A stretch of 64,000 nt of DNA from Sinorhizobium fredii USDA 205 (GCF_001461695.1 NZ_AUTC01000128.1:1-64000), one strand, 5' to 3'; counted from the stretch's first letter, positions 18,294 to 28,921 are shown. Notes: a model not told the origin generated them from the letters alone. Numbers and translations are program-made.

Positions 18294-19067
18294 ATGACGA
18301 CGACGGCGCAAACCGTGGATGCGTTTCACCGCGGCAAATTTCATCTGATCCAGCCGCTCGGCCAGGGCCACCGCTCCGGGATGGATGCGATGCTGCTTGC
18401 CGCGCTCGTGTCGTGCGAGCGGCCCTGCCGCGTCGCCGATCTCGGCGCGGGCGCCGGTGCGGCCGGCATGGCGGTCGCCTCGCGGCTCGCAGAGGCCGAC
18501 GTGCTGCTCGTCGAGCGCTCGCCGATCATGGCCGACTTTGCCCGCCGCAGCCTCGCCTTGCCGGAGAACGCACGCTTCGCCGCGCGTGTCGCCGTGCTGG
18601 AGGCGGATGTTTCGCTGAACGGCAAGGCGCGGGTGGCGGCCGGCCTGCCGGACGATGCCTTCGATCACGTCATCATGAATCCGCCGTTCAACGACGCCGC
18701 CGACCGCAAGACGCCGGACCGCCTCAAGGCCGAGGCGCATGCGATGAGCGACGGTCTCTTCGAGACCTGGATCAAGACGGCCGGGGCGATCATGAAGCCT
18801 GCCGGGCAGCTTTCGCTGATCGCCCGGCCGGAATCGATCGCCGAGATCATCGCGGCCTGCGGCCGCCGCTTCGGCGGCATCGAGATTACGCCGCTCTTGC
18901 CGCGCGTCGGCGAGAATGCGGTCAGGATCCTGGTGACGGCGATCAAGCAGAGTCGCAAGCGCCTGGTGCTCCGGGCGCCGCTGATCATGCACGCACAAGG
19001 CACGCACGGTTTCTCTCCGGAGGTCGACGATCTCAACAACGGCCGCGCCGCCTATCGCCGCCGATGA
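18294..19067 (+). CDS. tRNA1(Val) A37 N6-methyltransferase-like (TrmN6/YfiC family)
   Basis: This 257-aa class I SAM methyltransferase has GHRSGMDAMLLAALV, then the SAM loop VADLGAGAGAAGMAVASRL, and the adenine-N6 catalytic motif NPPF in DHVIMNPPFND. These match the TrmN6/YfiC group that methylates A37 of tRNA1(Val), though the substrate is not proven. ATG 18294 is chosen because conserved similarity starts at once; ATG 18261 is possible. Confidence 0.8.
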   Translation: MTTTAQTVDAFHRGKFHLIQPLGQGHRSGMDAMLLAALVSCERPCRVADLGAGAGAAGMAVASRLAEADVLLVERSPIMADFARRSLALPENARFAARVAVLEADVSLNGKARVAAGLPDDAFDHVIMNPPFNDAADRKTPDRLKAEAHAMSDGLFETWIKTAGAIMKPAGQLSLIARPESIAEIIAACGRRFGGIEITPLLPRVGENAVRILVTAIKQSRKRLVLRAPLIMHAQGTHGFSPEVDDLNNGRAAYRRR

Positions 19068-19145
19068 TTAACGGTAATCGCGCCATTGCCTTTGTGGCGT
19101 CAATGCATACATGCAGGGTCGGGTTCGTATCGGGCAGGAGTTGAA

Positions 19146-20012
19146 ATGGCCGGGTTCTTTAGAAAGCTGATGCCGAGGCGTTTTCGCAGGGACGGGATTG
19201 CGATTCCGGCCATCCGGCTTCACGGCACGATCATGTCCGGGGGCGGGCAGTTCCGCCCGGTCCTCAATCTTGCCACCGTCGCGCCTCTTCTCGAAAAGGC
19301 CTTCTCGGTCAAGGAGGCGCCGGCCGTCGCTATTTCCGTCAATTCGCCCGGCGGCTCGCCCGTCCAGTCCCGGCTGATCTATCAGCGCATCCGCGATCTT
19401 GCGGATGAGAAGAAGAAACGCGTGCTGATCTTCGTCGAGGACGTCGCTGCCTCGGGCGGCTACCTGATCGCGCTGGCCGGGGATGAGATCATCGCCGATC
19501 CAAGCTCGATCGTCGGTTCGATCGGCGTCGTGTCCGGCGGCTTCGGCTTTCCGGAATTGCTGAAGAAAGTCGGCGTCGAACGGCGCGTCTATACTGCCGG
19601 GGAGAACAAGGTCGTGCTCGACCCGTTCCAGCCGGAAAAGGAACGTGACGTCGAGTTCCTCAAGAGCCTACAGCTGGACATTCACGATACCTTCATCCAG
19701 CTCGTCAAGGCGCGCCGCGGCTCGATGCTCGCCGACCATCCCGATATCTTCTCGGGTTTGTTCTGGACCGGGCGGCGCGGCCAGGAGCTGGGCCTCGTCG
19801 ACGCACTCGGCGACATGCGCGGCGAGGTGAAGAGGCGTTACGGCGAAAAGACCCGTCTCGAGCTGATCCAGCCGAGCCGCAGTCTCTTCGGACGCCGTCA
19901 GCCCGGCGCGGCGGTCGGCGGATCGATCGCCGCACCCCTGGCGGCCTCTGCCGCTGCGGGTCTTCTTGAAGCGATCGAGGAAAGGGCACTTTGGGCGCGC
20001 TTCGGCCTGTGA
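19146..20012 (+). CDS. S49 family (SppA/SohB-like) serine protease
   Basis: This 288-aa protein of the SppA family degrades signal peptides or membrane protein fragments. The N-terminal half carries AIRLHGTI and SVNSPGGSPVQS. The catalytic Ser is in EDVAASGGYLIALAG, and the Lys expected in the ELLKKVGV region is present. There is no strong signal peptide, so it is probably on the cytoplasmic face. CAGGAGTTGAA precedes ATG 19146. RIME1 lies 15 bases after the stop. Confidence 0.88.
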   Translation: MAGFFRKLMPRRFRRDGIAIPAIRLHGTIMSGGGQFRPVLNLATVAPLLEKAFSVKEAPAVAISVNSPGGSPVQSRLIYQRIRDLADEKKKRVLIFVEDVAASGGYLIALAGDEIIADPSSIVGSIGVVSGGFGFPELLKKVGVERRVYTAGENKVVLDPFQPEKERDVEFLKSLQLDIHDTFIQLVKARRGSMLADHPDIFSGLFWTGRRGQELGLVDALGDMRGEVKRRYGEKTRLELIQPSRSLFGRRQPGAAVGGSIAAPLAASAAAGLLEAIEERALWARFGL

Positions 20013-20027
20013 GACAATGGCAGTTGT

Positions 20028-20132
20028 CTACAGCGCCGCGCGCCTTATCAGGCGCGCAAAGGTCGCTGTAGCACTTCGAATTGCTGCATGTCTTTGTCAT
20101 TAAATCGAAGTCGATTTAATGAGACATGCAGC
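20028..20132 (+). repeat. RIME1 intergenic palindromic element (complete)
   Basis: Both palindromes are intact: GCGCGCCT-TATC-AGGCGCGC on the left, and CTGCATGTCT...TTAAATCGA-AG-TCGATTTAA...AGACATGCAG on the right. In the left arm compensatory changes (C/G instead of T/A versus the 13069 copy) keep the stem paired, which argues for selection on RNA or DNA structure. Confidence 0.9.
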
Positions 20133-20178
20133 AGGGGCAGCTGTCTTGGGGACAGCTGTCGGTGGGCATCCGGTCTGG

Positions 20179-20225
20179 TCAGGCGTACAAGGCCGCTGTA
20201 ACAAAAAGGTGCTGCATCTCCTGTC
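20179..20225 (+). repeat. Degenerate RIME1 fragment
   Basis: TCAGGCGTACAAGGCCGCTG, then TAACAAAAAGGTGCTGCATCTC, aligns with the middle of RIME1 (TCAGGCGCGCAAAGGTCGCTGTAGCAC...TTGCTGCATGTC) with several substitutions. Between it and the intact copy lies an 8-bp hairpin, CAGCTGTC/GACAGCTG (20138-20158). Confidence 0.5.
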
Positions 20226-20266
20226 CGGCAATCCCGTCTGATCCAAGGAGGAGCAGAGGAGAAACC

Positions 20267-20458
20267 ATGCCGCAGATCATCCTGCTCTTGATCGTCGCCC
20301 TTATCGCCTGGTTCGGCTACCGCAAGTTCATCGCCGATGCCCAAAAGGTCACGCGTCACCAGGAACGCTTGCGCCGGGAGCGCGAGACCGGCGCCAACGG
20401 GACGCTCGTCAAGGATCCGAAAACCGGAGAATACCGCCTGAAGCGCGAGGACGAGTGA
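20267..20458 (+). CDS. Small single-span membrane protein
   Basis: This 63-aa protein has one transmembrane helix (residues 4-17, IILLLIVALIAWFG) and a charged cytoplasmic tail ending DPKTGEYRLKREDE. An excellent AGGAGGAGCAGAGGAG precedes ATG 20267. It sits just upstream of glyQ (94 bases). It seems conserved at this position in rhizobia; function unknown. Confidence 0.75.
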   Translation: MPQIILLLIVALIAWFGYRKFIADAQKVTRHQERLRRERETGANGTLVKDPKTGEYRLKREDE

Positions 20459-20551
20459 CGTCTGCCGAACTGGTCGGCCAAGGCGCTTGACCCTTGCCGT
20501 GCGGCATGGCACCTGTCCCGGCAAGATTTCGAAGAATTCGGACGTGATCTC

Positions 20552-21514
20552 ATGACCACCGCCTCCCTGCCGGACCACATGAACCCGAAGCGCTCCTTCC
20601 AGGCCCTGATCCTGACGCTGCACAACTATTGGGCCGACAAGGGCTGCGCCGTGCTTCAGCCCTATGACATGGAGGTCGGTGCCGGTACGTTCCATCCGGC
20701 GACGACGCTGCGTGCGCTCGGGCCGAAGCCCTGGCGCGCAGCCTACGTCCAGCCGTCGCGCCGCCCGACCGACGGCCGCTACGGCGAGAACCCCAATCGG
20801 CTCCAGCACTACTACCAGTACCAGGTACTCCTGAAGCCGAACCCGTCCAACCTGCAGGAACTCTATCTCGGCTCGCTGGAAGCGATCGGCCTCGATCCGC
20901 TGCTGCACGATATCCGCTTCGTCGAGGATGATTGGGAAAGCCCGACGCTCGGCGCCTGGGGGCTTGGCTGGGAGTGCTGGTGCGATGGCATGGAAGTCTC
21001 GCAGTTCACCTACTTCCAGCAGGTCTGCGGCATCGAGTGCTCGCCGGTATCCGGGGAGTTGACCTACGGTCTCGAACGCCTGGCGATGTATGTCCAGGGC
21101 GTCGACAATGTCTACGACCTGAACTTCAACGGCCGCGAGGGTGCGGAGAAGATCACCTATGGCGACGTGTTCCTGCAGGCCGAGCAGGAATATTCGCGGC
21201 ATAATTTCGAATATGCCAACACCGCCATGCTGCATCAGCACTTCATCGACGCCGAGAGGGAGTGCGTGGCGCTGCTCGCCGCCGGCGCGCCCGGTGACGC
21301 CAGCAACAACCGTCTGCACAAATGCGTGCTTCCCGCCTATGACCAGTGCATCAAGGCGAGCCACGTCTTCAATCTTCTGGATGCCCGCGGCGTCATCTCC
21401 GTCACCGAACGGCAGAGCTACATTCTGCGGGTGCGCACGCTGGCCAAGGCCTGTGGTGAAGCCTTCCTGTTGACCGACGCAGGCGGTGCGAACGGGACGA
21501 GGGAAGCCGCCTGA
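20552..21514 (+). CDS. glyQ: Glycyl-tRNA synthetase alpha subunit
   Basis: This 320-aa catalytic subunit of the bacterial alpha2-beta2 GlyRS attaches glycine to tRNA-Gly. The class II core includes [37 protein letters not shown], and the motif 2 region [19 protein letters not shown]. The start at ATG 20552 gives a short polar N-terminus; ATG 20582 is the alternative. The beta subunit gene is 3.2 kb downstream, with lemA and DUF2207 genes between. Confidence 0.97.
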   Translation: MTTASLPDHMNPKRSFQALILTLHNYWADKGCAVLQPYDMEVGAGTFHPATTLRALGPKPWRAAYVQPSRRPTDGRYGENPNRLQHYYQYQVLLKPNPSNLQELYLGSLEAIGLDPLLHDIRFVEDDWESPTLGAWGLGWECWCDGMEVSQFTYFQQVCGIECSPVSGELTYGLERLAMYVQGVDNVYDLNFNGREGAEKITYGDVFLQAEQEYSRHNFEYANTAMLHQHFIDAERECVALLAAGAPGDASNNRLHKCVLPAYDQCIKASHVFNLLDARGVISVTERQSYILRVRTLAKACGEAFLLTDAGGANGTREAA

Positions 21515-21796
21515 TCAGGCGACGAAGCGGATCTTCCGTCCGCATGGCAGGGTAGCCCGGCCCGATATCGGCTGCGCGCTGGCGGAGGAGGCACCGTGTT
21601 GCGAGCAGAAGAACTGGCTGCCGTCGAGCCGCCACATCGGTTCCAGCGCCAGAGATGCGCTATTCGACAATTCGCCGGCATAGATTTGCAGGGCGCGGCG
21701 GACACCGCTGGGCCGTTCGACCGGTACTGCGCTCGCATGGGCAGTGAAGAGGGCCGTGAAGGCGACGACGTTGATGAAAGTGGCGAGCGAAGTCAT
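21515..21796 (-). CDS. Small secreted protein of unknown function
   Basis: This 93-aa protein has a signal peptide (FINVVAFTALFTAHASA, cleavage near residue 20) and two Cys in the mature part (FFCSQHGA and LPCGRK). It is convergent with glyQ with zero spacing between stop codons. GAAAAGACC precedes ATG 21796. No family recognised. Confidence 0.55.
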   Translation of the reverse strand: MTSLATFINVVAFTALFTAHASAVPVERPSGVRRALQIYAGELSNSASLALEPMWRLDGSQFFCSQHGASSASAQPISGRATLPCGRKIRFVA

Positions 21797-22089
21797 GGTC
21801 TTTTCTGCATGTTGCGGTTGTCGATGGTTTGAGTATCGGCCATTGGAGGCCGTCGCGCCGTTACCGGCGGAACAGCTTGGCGCGGCCGAACGGGACCGCA
21901 TGAAAACTGCTGCAAGGTCTCAATAACGGCGGGCTCGATATCGCGGGCAGGAATACTTGCGGTTGAGCCGGTTTGATTGCAGATGCCTTCGAATCGAAGC
22001 GGGGAAATGTGCGTTTTTCGCCCACGCGTCCTGTATCTCGCACGCGGAGTCGGTGTTAACCTCCGGCGGGTTCCGAAGGAGGGCATTGC

Positions 22090-22638
22090 ATGATCGGGCT
22101 GGCAATCGGGGTCGCCGTGATCCTTTACCTGGTTTTCGTCTATAACGGCCTCGTCAAGGCACGGCAGATGGCCGAAGAGGCCTGGTCCGGCATCGACGTG
22201 CAGTTGAAGCGCCGCGCCGACCTCATCCCCAACCTGATCGAGACGGTGAAGGGCTATGCGGCTCATGAGAAGTCGACGCTCGAGGAAGTCGTTACCCTGC
22301 GCAACCGGGCCCAGGCCGTCCCCGAGGGCGATATCGCCGCACGAGCCGCCGCCGAAGGGGCGCTCTCGCAGGCGCTCGGTCGGCTCTTCGCGCTCGCCGA
22401 AGCCTATCCGGATCTGAAGGCCAACGAGAATTTTGTCGAGCTTCAACGCTCGCTGGAAACGATCGAGGGTGAGATCCAGATGTCGCGCCGCTACTACAAC
22501 GGCGCCGCCCGCGATCTCAACGTCAAGGTCGAGAGTTTCCCGTCCAACCTGATCGCCAGCGCCTTCCGCTTTGCCAAGGCCACCTATTTCGAGATCACCA
22601 ACGAAGCGGATCGCGCTGTGCCGTCGGTCAAGTTCTGA
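22090..22638 (+). CDS. lemA: LemA family protein
   Basis: This 182-aa protein has an N-terminal transmembrane helix (residues 2-18) and then the LemA helical bundle: VKARQMAEEAWSGIDVQLKRRADLIPNLIETVKGYAAHE, and later EIQMSRRYYNGAARDLN. It ends in the usual FAKATYFEI segment. GAAGGAGG lies upstream. LemA proteins commonly pair with DUF2207 or TPM proteins; the partner is the next gene, 24 bases away. Role in membrane stress is inferred only. Confidence 0.92.
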   Translation: MIGLAIGVAVILYLVFVYNGLVKARQMAEEAWSGIDVQLKRRADLIPNLIETVKGYAAHEKSTLEEVVTLRNRAQAVPEGDIAARAAAEGALSQALGRLFALAEAYPDLKANENFVELQRSLETIEGEIQMSRRYYNGAARDLNVKVESFPSNLIASAFRFAKATYFEITNEADRAVPSVKF

Positions 22639-22662
22639 GGCGGCACGGAAGAGGAATTCCTG

Positions 22663-24600
22663 ATGAAGCGGCTTCTGGCGGCGCTTGCGTTGGTGCTTAT
22701 TGTCCTTGCCGCACCGTGCTCGGCTGCGGCGGAAGAGATTATTTCTTCCTACCACTCCGTTATTGACGTCGCCAAGGACGGCACGCTCGCGGTGACCGAA
22801 ACGATCACCGCGAATGTCGAAGGCAGCCAGATCCGCCGCGGTATCTATCGCGATTTTCCGCTGACCTTCATCGACCCGAACGGCCGGCGCGTCCGGGTGG
22901 ATTTCAACCTGGTTTCCGTCGAACGCGATGGCGAGCAGGAGGAATACCGTACCGAATCGGTCGACGGCGGCATCCGCATCTACACCGGCAATGCCGACGT
23001 CTTCCTGCCGCGCGGCGAGCATAGATTTCAGATCACCTATGAGACCAGCCGCCAGATACGCTTCTTCAACGATCACGACGAGCTCTACTGGAACGTGACC
23101 GGTACCGAATGGGCGTTCCCGATCGAGGAGGCGACCGCCACCGTTACCTTGCCGGATGGCGTGGTGGCGCAGGGGCTCGACGTCTTTACCGGTGGCTACG
23201 GCGCCACCGGCAAGGACGCGCGCGCCGTCGAGGAGGGGGGCGAGATCTTCTTCGCCACGACGCGGAGACTTCGCCCGCAGGAGGGCCTCACCATCGCGAT
23301 CAAGCTGCCGAAAGGCAGCATCGACCGGCCGAGTGCCTCGCAGCAGAACATCTGGTGGCTGCGCGATCACCTGGCGCTGGTCATCGCCGGTGCCGGACTC
23401 GTCGCCGTGGGCCTTTATTACGGGCGCGCCTGGGTGCGGGTCGGTCGCGACCCCGCCCGCGGCGTCATGGTGCCGCGCTGGGATCCGCCGGACGGCATTT
23501 CGCCGGCGCTCGTCAACTACATAGACAACAAGGGTTTTTCCGGCGAGGGTTGGAGCGCGCTGTCGGCGGCGGTGCTTGACCTGGCGGTGAAGGGATATGT
23601 CGTCCTCGACGATCTGAAGAGTTCCATCGTCATTTCGGCGACGGGCAAGAGCGGCGGTGGAAAGCTCCCGGCCGGCGAGGCGGCGCTGATGAAGGCCGTC
23701 GAGACGGCCGGCGGCACCCTCAAGATCGACCGGGCGAACGGCAAGGCGGTGGCGGCCGCCGGGTCCACCTTCCGCAGCGCCATGGAGCGCGAACATCGCG
23801 GCAAGTACTACCGGGCCAATGTCGGCTACATCATCGGCGGCGTCGTGCTTTCGATCGTTGCGCTGGCGGCGCTTTTCATCTTCGGCGAGCTCAGCGAAGA
23901 GACGATTCCTTTCATCATCGTCCCGGTCTTCGTCGCCGTCTTCGTTTCCGGCTTTGCCGTTTCGGTCGGCAAGTCCCTGAGGCGCGGGTCGAGCCTCATG
24001 CGCCGCATCCTGTCGATCGTCGTGCTGGCCCTCATCGGCTTCGTGCTGTTTGCCGTCTTTTCGAGCATCCTGGCGGCTGTCATCTTTTCGGCGGCGGATC
24101 CGGACGACCTGCCGCTGTTCTTCGCGATCGGCGGAATCGTGCTCGTCAACGGGCTCTTCTATTACCTGATGGGGGCGCCGACACCGCTTGGCACCCGGAT
24201 GATGGATGGCATTGACGGGCTCCGGCAATATATGACGCTTGCGGAGCAGGATCGCCTGAACATGCAGGGCGCGCCGGAAATGTCGCCGCGGCATTTCGAA
24301 ACGCTGTTGCCCTATGCCGTCGCGCTCGGTGTCGAGAAGCCCTGGACAGAGACATTCGATCGCTGGCTGCTGGCGGCAGCCGGCGGCGCGGCAGCCGCCG
24401 CCTACCAGCCGGGCTGGTACCATGGCGATAGCTTCGGCCCGGGATCTTTCTCCGACACGATCGGTGGCTTCGCCGGTTCGATGGCCGACACGATGACCTC
24501 TTCGCTGCCGCCTCCGCCCAAAAGTTCGTCCTCCGGCTTTTCTTCCGGTGGCGGTTTTTCCGGCGGCGGGGGTGGTGGCGGTGGCGGCGGCGGCTGGTAG
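22663..24600 (+). CDS. DUF2207 membrane protein with Gly-rich C-terminus
   Basis: This 645-aa protein has a cleavable signal peptide ([20 protein letters not shown]), an extracytoplasmic Ig-like DUF2207 domain (residues 25-220: [46 protein letters not shown]), and a transmembrane helix near 230-250. A cytoplasmic domain follows with further membrane helices at about 390-490, ending in a Ser/Gly-rich tail (last 30 residues mostly Gly). Co-transcribed with lemA. The Gly-rich tail is typical of the family. Confidence 0.88.
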   Translation: MKRLLAALALVLIVLAAPCSAAAEEIISSYHSVIDVAKDGTLAVTETITANVEGSQIRRGIYRDFPLTFIDPNGRRVRVDFNLVSVERDGEQEEYRTESVDGGIRIYTGNADVFLPRGEHRFQITYETSRQIRFFNDHDELYWNVTGTEWAFPIEEATATVTLPDGVVAQGLDVFTGGYGATGKDARAVEEGGEIFFATTRRLRPQEGLTIAIKLPKGSIDRPSASQQNIWWLRDHLALVIAGAGLVAVGLYYGRAWVRVGRDPARGVMVPRWDPPDGISPALVNYIDNKGFSGEGWSALSAAVLDLAVKGYVVLDDLKSSIVISATGKSGGGKLPAGEAALMKAVETAGGTLKIDRANGKAVAAAGSTFRSAMEREHRGKYYRANVGYIIGGVVLSIVALAALFIFGELSEETIPFIIVPVFVAVFVSGFAVSVGKSLRRGSSLMRRILSIVVLALIGFVLFAVFSSILAAVIFSAADPDDLPLFFAIGGIVLVNGLFYYLMGAPTPLGTRMMDGIDGLRQYMTLAEQDRLNMQGAPEMSPRHFETLLPYAVALGVEKPWTETFDRWLLAAAGGAAAAAYQPGWYHGDSFGPGSFSDTIGGFAGSMADTMTSSLPPPPKSSSSGFSSGGGFSGGGGGGGGGGGW

Positions 24601-24694
24601 AGCCGGCCAATTTCCTCGCCGCACTTGATGACATTCTCGCCCGGGCTTGCTAAGTCCCGAGGCAACCCACCGGAACAGAACAAAGTCTGGATTC

Positions 24695-26860
24695 ATGCCC
24701 GATCTTCTTATTGAACTGCGCTCCGAGGAAATTCCGGCCCGCATGCAGCGCAAGGCGGCCGGCGATCTGAAGAAGCTCGTAACCGACGCGCTCGTCGAGG
24801 TCGGCCTCACCTACGAAGGCGCACGCGAATATTGGACGCCGCGCCGGCTGACGCTCGATATCCGTGGCCTGAATGCGCGCTCGGCCGATGTCCGCGAGGA
24901 GCGCAAGGGGCCGCGCACCGACGCCAATGAAAAGGCGATCGAAGGTTTCCTGCGCGCCGCGGGGCTCTCCTCGATCGGCGAGGCCCATGTCCACAGCGAT
25001 CCGAAGAAGGGCGATTTCTACGTCGCGCACATTGTCAAGCCCGGCAGGGACGCCGAGGACATCATCGCCGAGGTGATGCCGGCGATCATTCGCGACTTCC
25101 CCTGGCCGAAGTCCATGCGCTCCGGCGTGGCCTCCGCCAAGCCGGGGAGCTTGCGCTGGGTGCGGCCCTTGCAATCGATCGTCTGCACCTTCGGTGCCGA
25201 AACCGAGGAGACGAGGGTCATCCCCTTCGCGGTCGATGGCATCACTGCTTCGAACATTACCTACGGCCACCGCTTCCACGCGCCGGAGGCGATCACCGTT
25301 CGCCGCTTCGCCGACTATGCTGACAAGCTCGAAAAGGCGAAGGTCGTGCTCGACGCGGAGCGCCGCAAGGAGACCATCGCCGCCGACGCCCGCAACGTCG
25401 CCTTCGCCAATGGGCTTGAACTGGTCGAGGACGAGAGCTTGCTCGAGGAAGTGGCGGGTCTCGTCGAATGGCCAAAGGTGCTGATGGGAAGCTTCGAGGA
25501 GAGCTATCTCGAGATTCCTTCCGAGATCATTCGCCTGACGATCAAGACCAACCAGAAATGCTTCGTGACGCGGCAGCCGGGCGCCGAAACGCTGTCGAAC
25601 CGGTTCATCCTCGTTTCGAACATCGAGGCGAAGGACGGCGGCAAGGAGATCGTCCATGGCAACGGTAAGGTCGTGCGCGCCCGCCTTTCCGATGCGGCGC
25701 ATTTCTGGAAACGCGACCAGGGCGATCTGCCCGACCTCGAAACGCTGAAGCCATCCGCCGAGAAGTTCGGGCTCGATCTGAAGAAGCCGCTCGACCAGCG
25801 CATGGCAAAGCTCGATGCGCTGAACGTCACCTTCCACGCCAAGCTCGGGACGCAGGGCGAGCGCGTCACTCGCATCCGCTCGATCGCCTTGGCGCTGGCC
25901 GAGGTCACCGGCGCCGAGCAGGCCCTGGTGGAGCGCGCCGCCGTGCTTGTGAAGGCGGATCTGCGCACCGAGGCGGTCGGCGAGTTTCCCGAGCTGCAGG
26001 GCATCATGGGCCACAAATATGCGGTGCTGCAGGGCGAGGACGCGGCGGTCGCCAACGCGATCGAGGATCATTACAAGCCCCAGGGTCCCTCCGATCGTGT
26101 GCCGACCGATGCCGTGTCGGTCGCCGTCGCGCTCGCCGATAAGCTCGACACGCTCGTCGGCTTCTGGGCAATCGACGAGAAGCCGACCGGCTCGAAGGAC
26201 CCTTACGCGCTGCGTCGTGCCGCACTCGGCGTCATCCGGCTTATTCTCGAGGGCAGGACCCGTCTGCCGCTGCTGCCGTTCTTCGACGTCGCGCTCAAGG
26301 CCCTCAGGACGCAGCGGCCCGATGTCGCGGGCGACATTGCCGCGGACCTTCTCGCCTTCTTCCATGACCGCCTGAAGGTCTATCTCCGCGATCTCGGGGC
26401 GCGCTACGACCTGATCGACGCCGTATTGACGTCGGAGGCCGACGACCTGCTGATGATCGCGCGCCGTGTCGAAGCACTTACGGCTTTCATCACGGCAGAG
26501 GAGGGCAAGAACCTGCTTGCCGGCACGAAGCGCGCCACGCAGATTCTCGCGGCCGAAGAGAAGAAGGGCACCGAGGTTGCAGATGCGGTGGACGAGAAAC
26601 TTTTCCGCCTCGACGCCGAGCGGACCCTTCACGCCTCGATCAAGCTCGCATCCGGTGATGCGCGCGAAGCCATCGTCAAGGAGGATTTCCGCTCCGCCAT
26701 GGCAGCACTCTCCAGATTGCGCGAGCCGGTCGATGTGTTCTTCAACGACGTCCTCGTCAATGATGAGGACAGGGCGATTCGTGCGAACCGCTTGGCGCTC
26801 CTGGGGCTGATCCGTTCGGCGACTGGCGAGGTTGCGGACTTTTCGAAGATCTCGGGATGA
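24695..26860 (+). CDS. glyS: Glycyl-tRNA synthetase beta subunit
   Basis: This 721-aa beta chain of GlyRS binds tRNA. It begins [16 protein letters not shown], the family's hallmark; the middle reads [24 protein letters not shown] (HD-like domain), and the anticodon-binding domain is at the C-terminus ([17 protein letters not shown]). ATG 24695 is chosen because similarity starts there; an in-frame ATG 48 bases upstream adds unrelated residues. Confidence 0.96.
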   Translation: MPDLLIELRSEEIPARMQRKAAGDLKKLVTDALVEVGLTYEGAREYWTPRRLTLDIRGLNARSADVREERKGPRTDANEKAIEGFLRAAGLSSIGEAHVHSDPKKGDFYVAHIVKPGRDAEDIIAEVMPAIIRDFPWPKSMRSGVASAKPGSLRWVRPLQSIVCTFGAETEETRVIPFAVDGITASNITYGHRFHAPEAITVRRFADYADKLEKAKVVLDAERRKETIAADARNVAFANGLELVEDESLLEEVAGLVEWPKVLMGSFEESYLEIPSEIIRLTIKTNQKCFVTRQPGAETLSNRFILVSNIEAKDGGKEIVHGNGKVVRARLSDAAHFWKRDQGDLPDLETLKPSAEKFGLDLKKPLDQRMAKLDALNVTFHAKLGTQGERVTRIRSIALALAEVTGAEQALVERAAVLVKADLRTEAVGEFPELQGIMGHKYAVLQGEDAAVANAIEDHYKPQGPSDRVPTDAVSVAVALADKLDTLVGFWAIDEKPTGSKDPYALRRAALGVIRLILEGRTRLPLLPFFDVALKALRTQRPDVAGDIAADLLAFFHDRLKVYLRDLGARYDLIDAVLTSEADDLLMIARRVEALTAFITAEEGKNLLAGTKRATQILAAEEKKGTEVADAVDEKLFRLDAERTLHASIKLASGDAREAIVKEDFRSAMAALSRLREPVDVFFNDVLVNDEDRAIRANRLALLGLIRSATGEVADFSKISG

Positions 26861-26907
26861 CAGGTTAGGCTGTCGACAACCGACCGGCGCCATCCTATCT
26901 CTGGTGA

Positions 26908-27783
26908 ATGACGAGTGACCATCCGAGTGCAGGTGCAGGTGTCATCGAGCCGCCGGGCCTGAAGCGGCGTGACGACTGGATTGCCGTCGCCGAAGACGCG
27001 ATTCCCTTCGAGCGGATCGAAGCCTTCTTTGCCGGCCGAGCCTACGAGCCACACCGACACGATACCTATGCGATAGGCCAGACGCTCTCGGGCGTGCAGA
27101 GTTTCCGGTATCGCGGTGCCGAACGCACGAGCCTTCCCGGCGCGACGATGGTGCTGCATCCGGACGAGTTGCACGACGGTCAGGCTGGCAGCGAGCACGG
27201 ATTCCGGTACCGTATGATCTATATCGAGCCGGCGGCCATCCAGAGCGTCCTCGGCGGCAGGCCTCTGCCTTTCATCAAAGGCGGCGTTACATCGGACCCG
27301 CGCCTCTTCGCGGCGGTCCATGCCCTATTGCCGGCGACGGATGCCCGGATCGAGACGCTGGAGTTCGAGGACGGCCTCTTCGAGCTTGCGCATGCGCTCG
27401 AAGGCGCGGCCGGCGGACCGTCGAGGGCAACCGCCGCGATCGATTATCGCGCCGCGGAACGAGCGCGCCTCTACCTTCATGATCTGCCCCACGGCACCGT
27501 GACGCTGGAGAGCCTCGAGGCGATCAGCGGTCGCGATCGCTGGAGCCTCAGCCGCGACTTCCGCCGCCTGTTCGGCACGAGTCCCTATCGCTATCTGGTG
27601 CAGCGGCGCCTGGAGGCCGCAAAGGTCGGCCTGCGACGCGGTGTTCCGCCCGCGCAAGCAGCGCTCGAATCCGGCTTTGCCGACCAGGCGCATATGAGCC
27701 GGCACTTCAAGAAGGCCTTCGGCGTCACGCCGGGGCGATGGCTGCGCATGGCGGCGATGCCTCTGGGCAGGGAGCAAGCCTGA
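26908..27783 (+). CDS. AraC family transcriptional regulator
   Basis: The protein is 291 aa. The N-terminal cupin-like sensor domain (HRHDTYAIGQTLSGVQSFRYRG; MVLHPDELHDGQAG) precedes a C-terminal pair of helix-turn-helix motifs (SRDFRRLFGTSPYRYLVQRRL; PAQAALESGFADQAHMSRHFKKAFGVTPGRW). It lies upstream of the cupin and LysE genes on the same strand and may control them; amino-acid exporters of the LysE type often have AraC neighbours of this class. Confidence 0.9.
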   Translation: MTSDHPSAGAGVIEPPGLKRRDDWIAVAEDAIPFERIEAFFAGRAYEPHRHDTYAIGQTLSGVQSFRYRGAERTSLPGATMVLHPDELHDGQAGSEHGFRYRMIYIEPAAIQSVLGGRPLPFIKGGVTSDPRLFAAVHALLPATDARIETLEFEDGLFELAHALEGAAGGPSRATAAIDYRAAERARLYLHDLPHGTVTLESLEAISGRDRWSLSRDFRRLFGTSPYRYLVQRRLEAAKVGLRRGVPPAQAALESGFADQAHMSRHFKKAFGVTPGRWLRMAAMPLGREQA

Positions 27784-27888
27784 CGCGCCCCTACGGCGCT
27801 ATGGCACCTTGAATTGGTGCACGATCGTTCAAGACCCTATCACCGGAAATCGCTGTAATTCCTCCCGGAACAACTCGAGGAAATAGCC

Positions 27889-28269
27889 ATGAACGTGTCC
27901 GGACGCAGCTACGCCCCGATCAATTTTGCCGACAAGCTGGCGAAGTTTGCCGATCAATGGCAACCACGCGTGATCGCCGAACTCAACGACTACCAGTTCA
28001 AGATCGTCCGGATCGAAGGCGACTTCCTCTGGCACGATCATCCGGAAACGGATGAGGCCTTCATCGTTCTCGCGGGTACGCTTCGGATCGATTTTCGCGA
28101 TGGCTCTGTGACACTCGGTCCGGGCGAAATGTACGTCGTGCCCAAGGGTGTCGAGCACAAGCCCTTTGCTGCAAAGGAAGTGAAGATGCTGCTCGTCGAG
28201 CCAAGAGGCACGGCAAACACCGGGCAGGCGGGTGGCGAACGCACCGCTGCGAACGACATCTGGATCTGA
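27889..28269 (+). CDS. Cupin domain protein
   Basis: This 126-aa single-domain cupin has FLWHDHPETDEAFIVLAGTL, carrying the two His and one Glu of the metal-binding motif 1, and GEMYVVPKGVEHKPFA with the motif 2 His. It is likely a small metal-binding enzyme or sensor of unknown substrate. The LysE gene starts 10 bases after its stop, so they form an operon. Confidence 0.85.
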   Translation: MNVSGRSYAPINFADKLAKFADQWQPRVIAELNDYQFKIVRIEGDFLWHDHPETDEAFIVLAGTLRIDFRDGSVTLGPGEMYVVPKGVEHKPFAAKEVKMLLVEPRGTANTGQAGGERTAANDIWI

Positions 28270-28279
28270 GGCTGGCGCC

Positions 28280-28875
28280 ATGGTCGGCGACCTCGCCCTC
28301 CTTCTCCTCGCGGCCCTACCGCTGATGGGCAGTCCCGGCCCGGCGACGCTCAGCCTCGCGGGCATGGCCGCCGCCCACGGCATTCCCCGTAGCCTCCGCT
28401 ACGCCGCCGGCATCAATGTCGGCACCATAGGTGTAGTTCTGTTGATCGCGACCGGGACGACTGCCATCGTCCTCGGTCTGCCGGGAATGAAGACAGCCGC
28501 GACAGTCGTTGGCGGGCTCTACATGCTTTACCTGGCCTGGCGCATTGCGACCGCGCCGCCGGTCGGCGCCAATGAGCAACGATCGCATCTTCCGTCATTC
28601 CTCGGCGGCTTCGCGCTGGCGATCGCCAATCCGAAGGCCTATGCGGCGATCGGATCCCTCTATCGGGGAAGTCTGGTAGACGCTCAGCAGGAAAACCACG
28701 CGACCGTCGCGAAAGTCCTGGTCCTGGCCTTCGTCGCCGTCGCCGTGAACACGACTTGGCTTGCCTTCGGTGCGGCCATCGCGGCAGTCCTTCGTGATCC
28801 GAGGAGGCGCGGATCGCCAACCTTGTCTTTGCACTTCTGCTGCTTGTCTCCCTCGCGCCGCTGCTGCTCACCTGA
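28280..28875 (+). pseudogene. LysE/RhtB family amino-acid exporter, disrupted by a one-base frameshift
   Basis: The N-terminal 175 residues are a standard LysE protein: LPLMGSPGPATLSLAGMAAAHG, then several membrane helices, FALAIANPKAYAAI, then VNTTWLAFGAAIAAVLRD. Just after LRDPRR the reading continues in another frame, where positions 28810-28875 encode RIANLVFALLLLVSLAPLLLT-stop, the expected last helix. Restoring one base in the G/C run at 28801-28811 gives a 198-aa protein, the normal family length. As read, translation runs on into the DUF523 gene, making a 383-residue fusion from 28280. This could be a real mutation or a sequence error. Confidence 0.8.
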
Positions 28876-28921
28876 CGCGTTTGCCCTTGAGCGGTTTCGT
28901 TCGGCGGTCTATCAACGCGTC

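Noticed and set aside
22663..24600. Gly-rich C-terminal tail of the DUF2207 protein as a repeat/adhesin
   Set aside because: Such tails are ordinary for this family.
21793..24810. A 1005-codon open frame on the minus strand opposite lemA and the DUF2207 gene
   Set aside because: Composition is Arg/Asp/His-rich and low in hydrophobic residues, typical of the antisense of GC-rich genes; the plus strand holds recognisable families.
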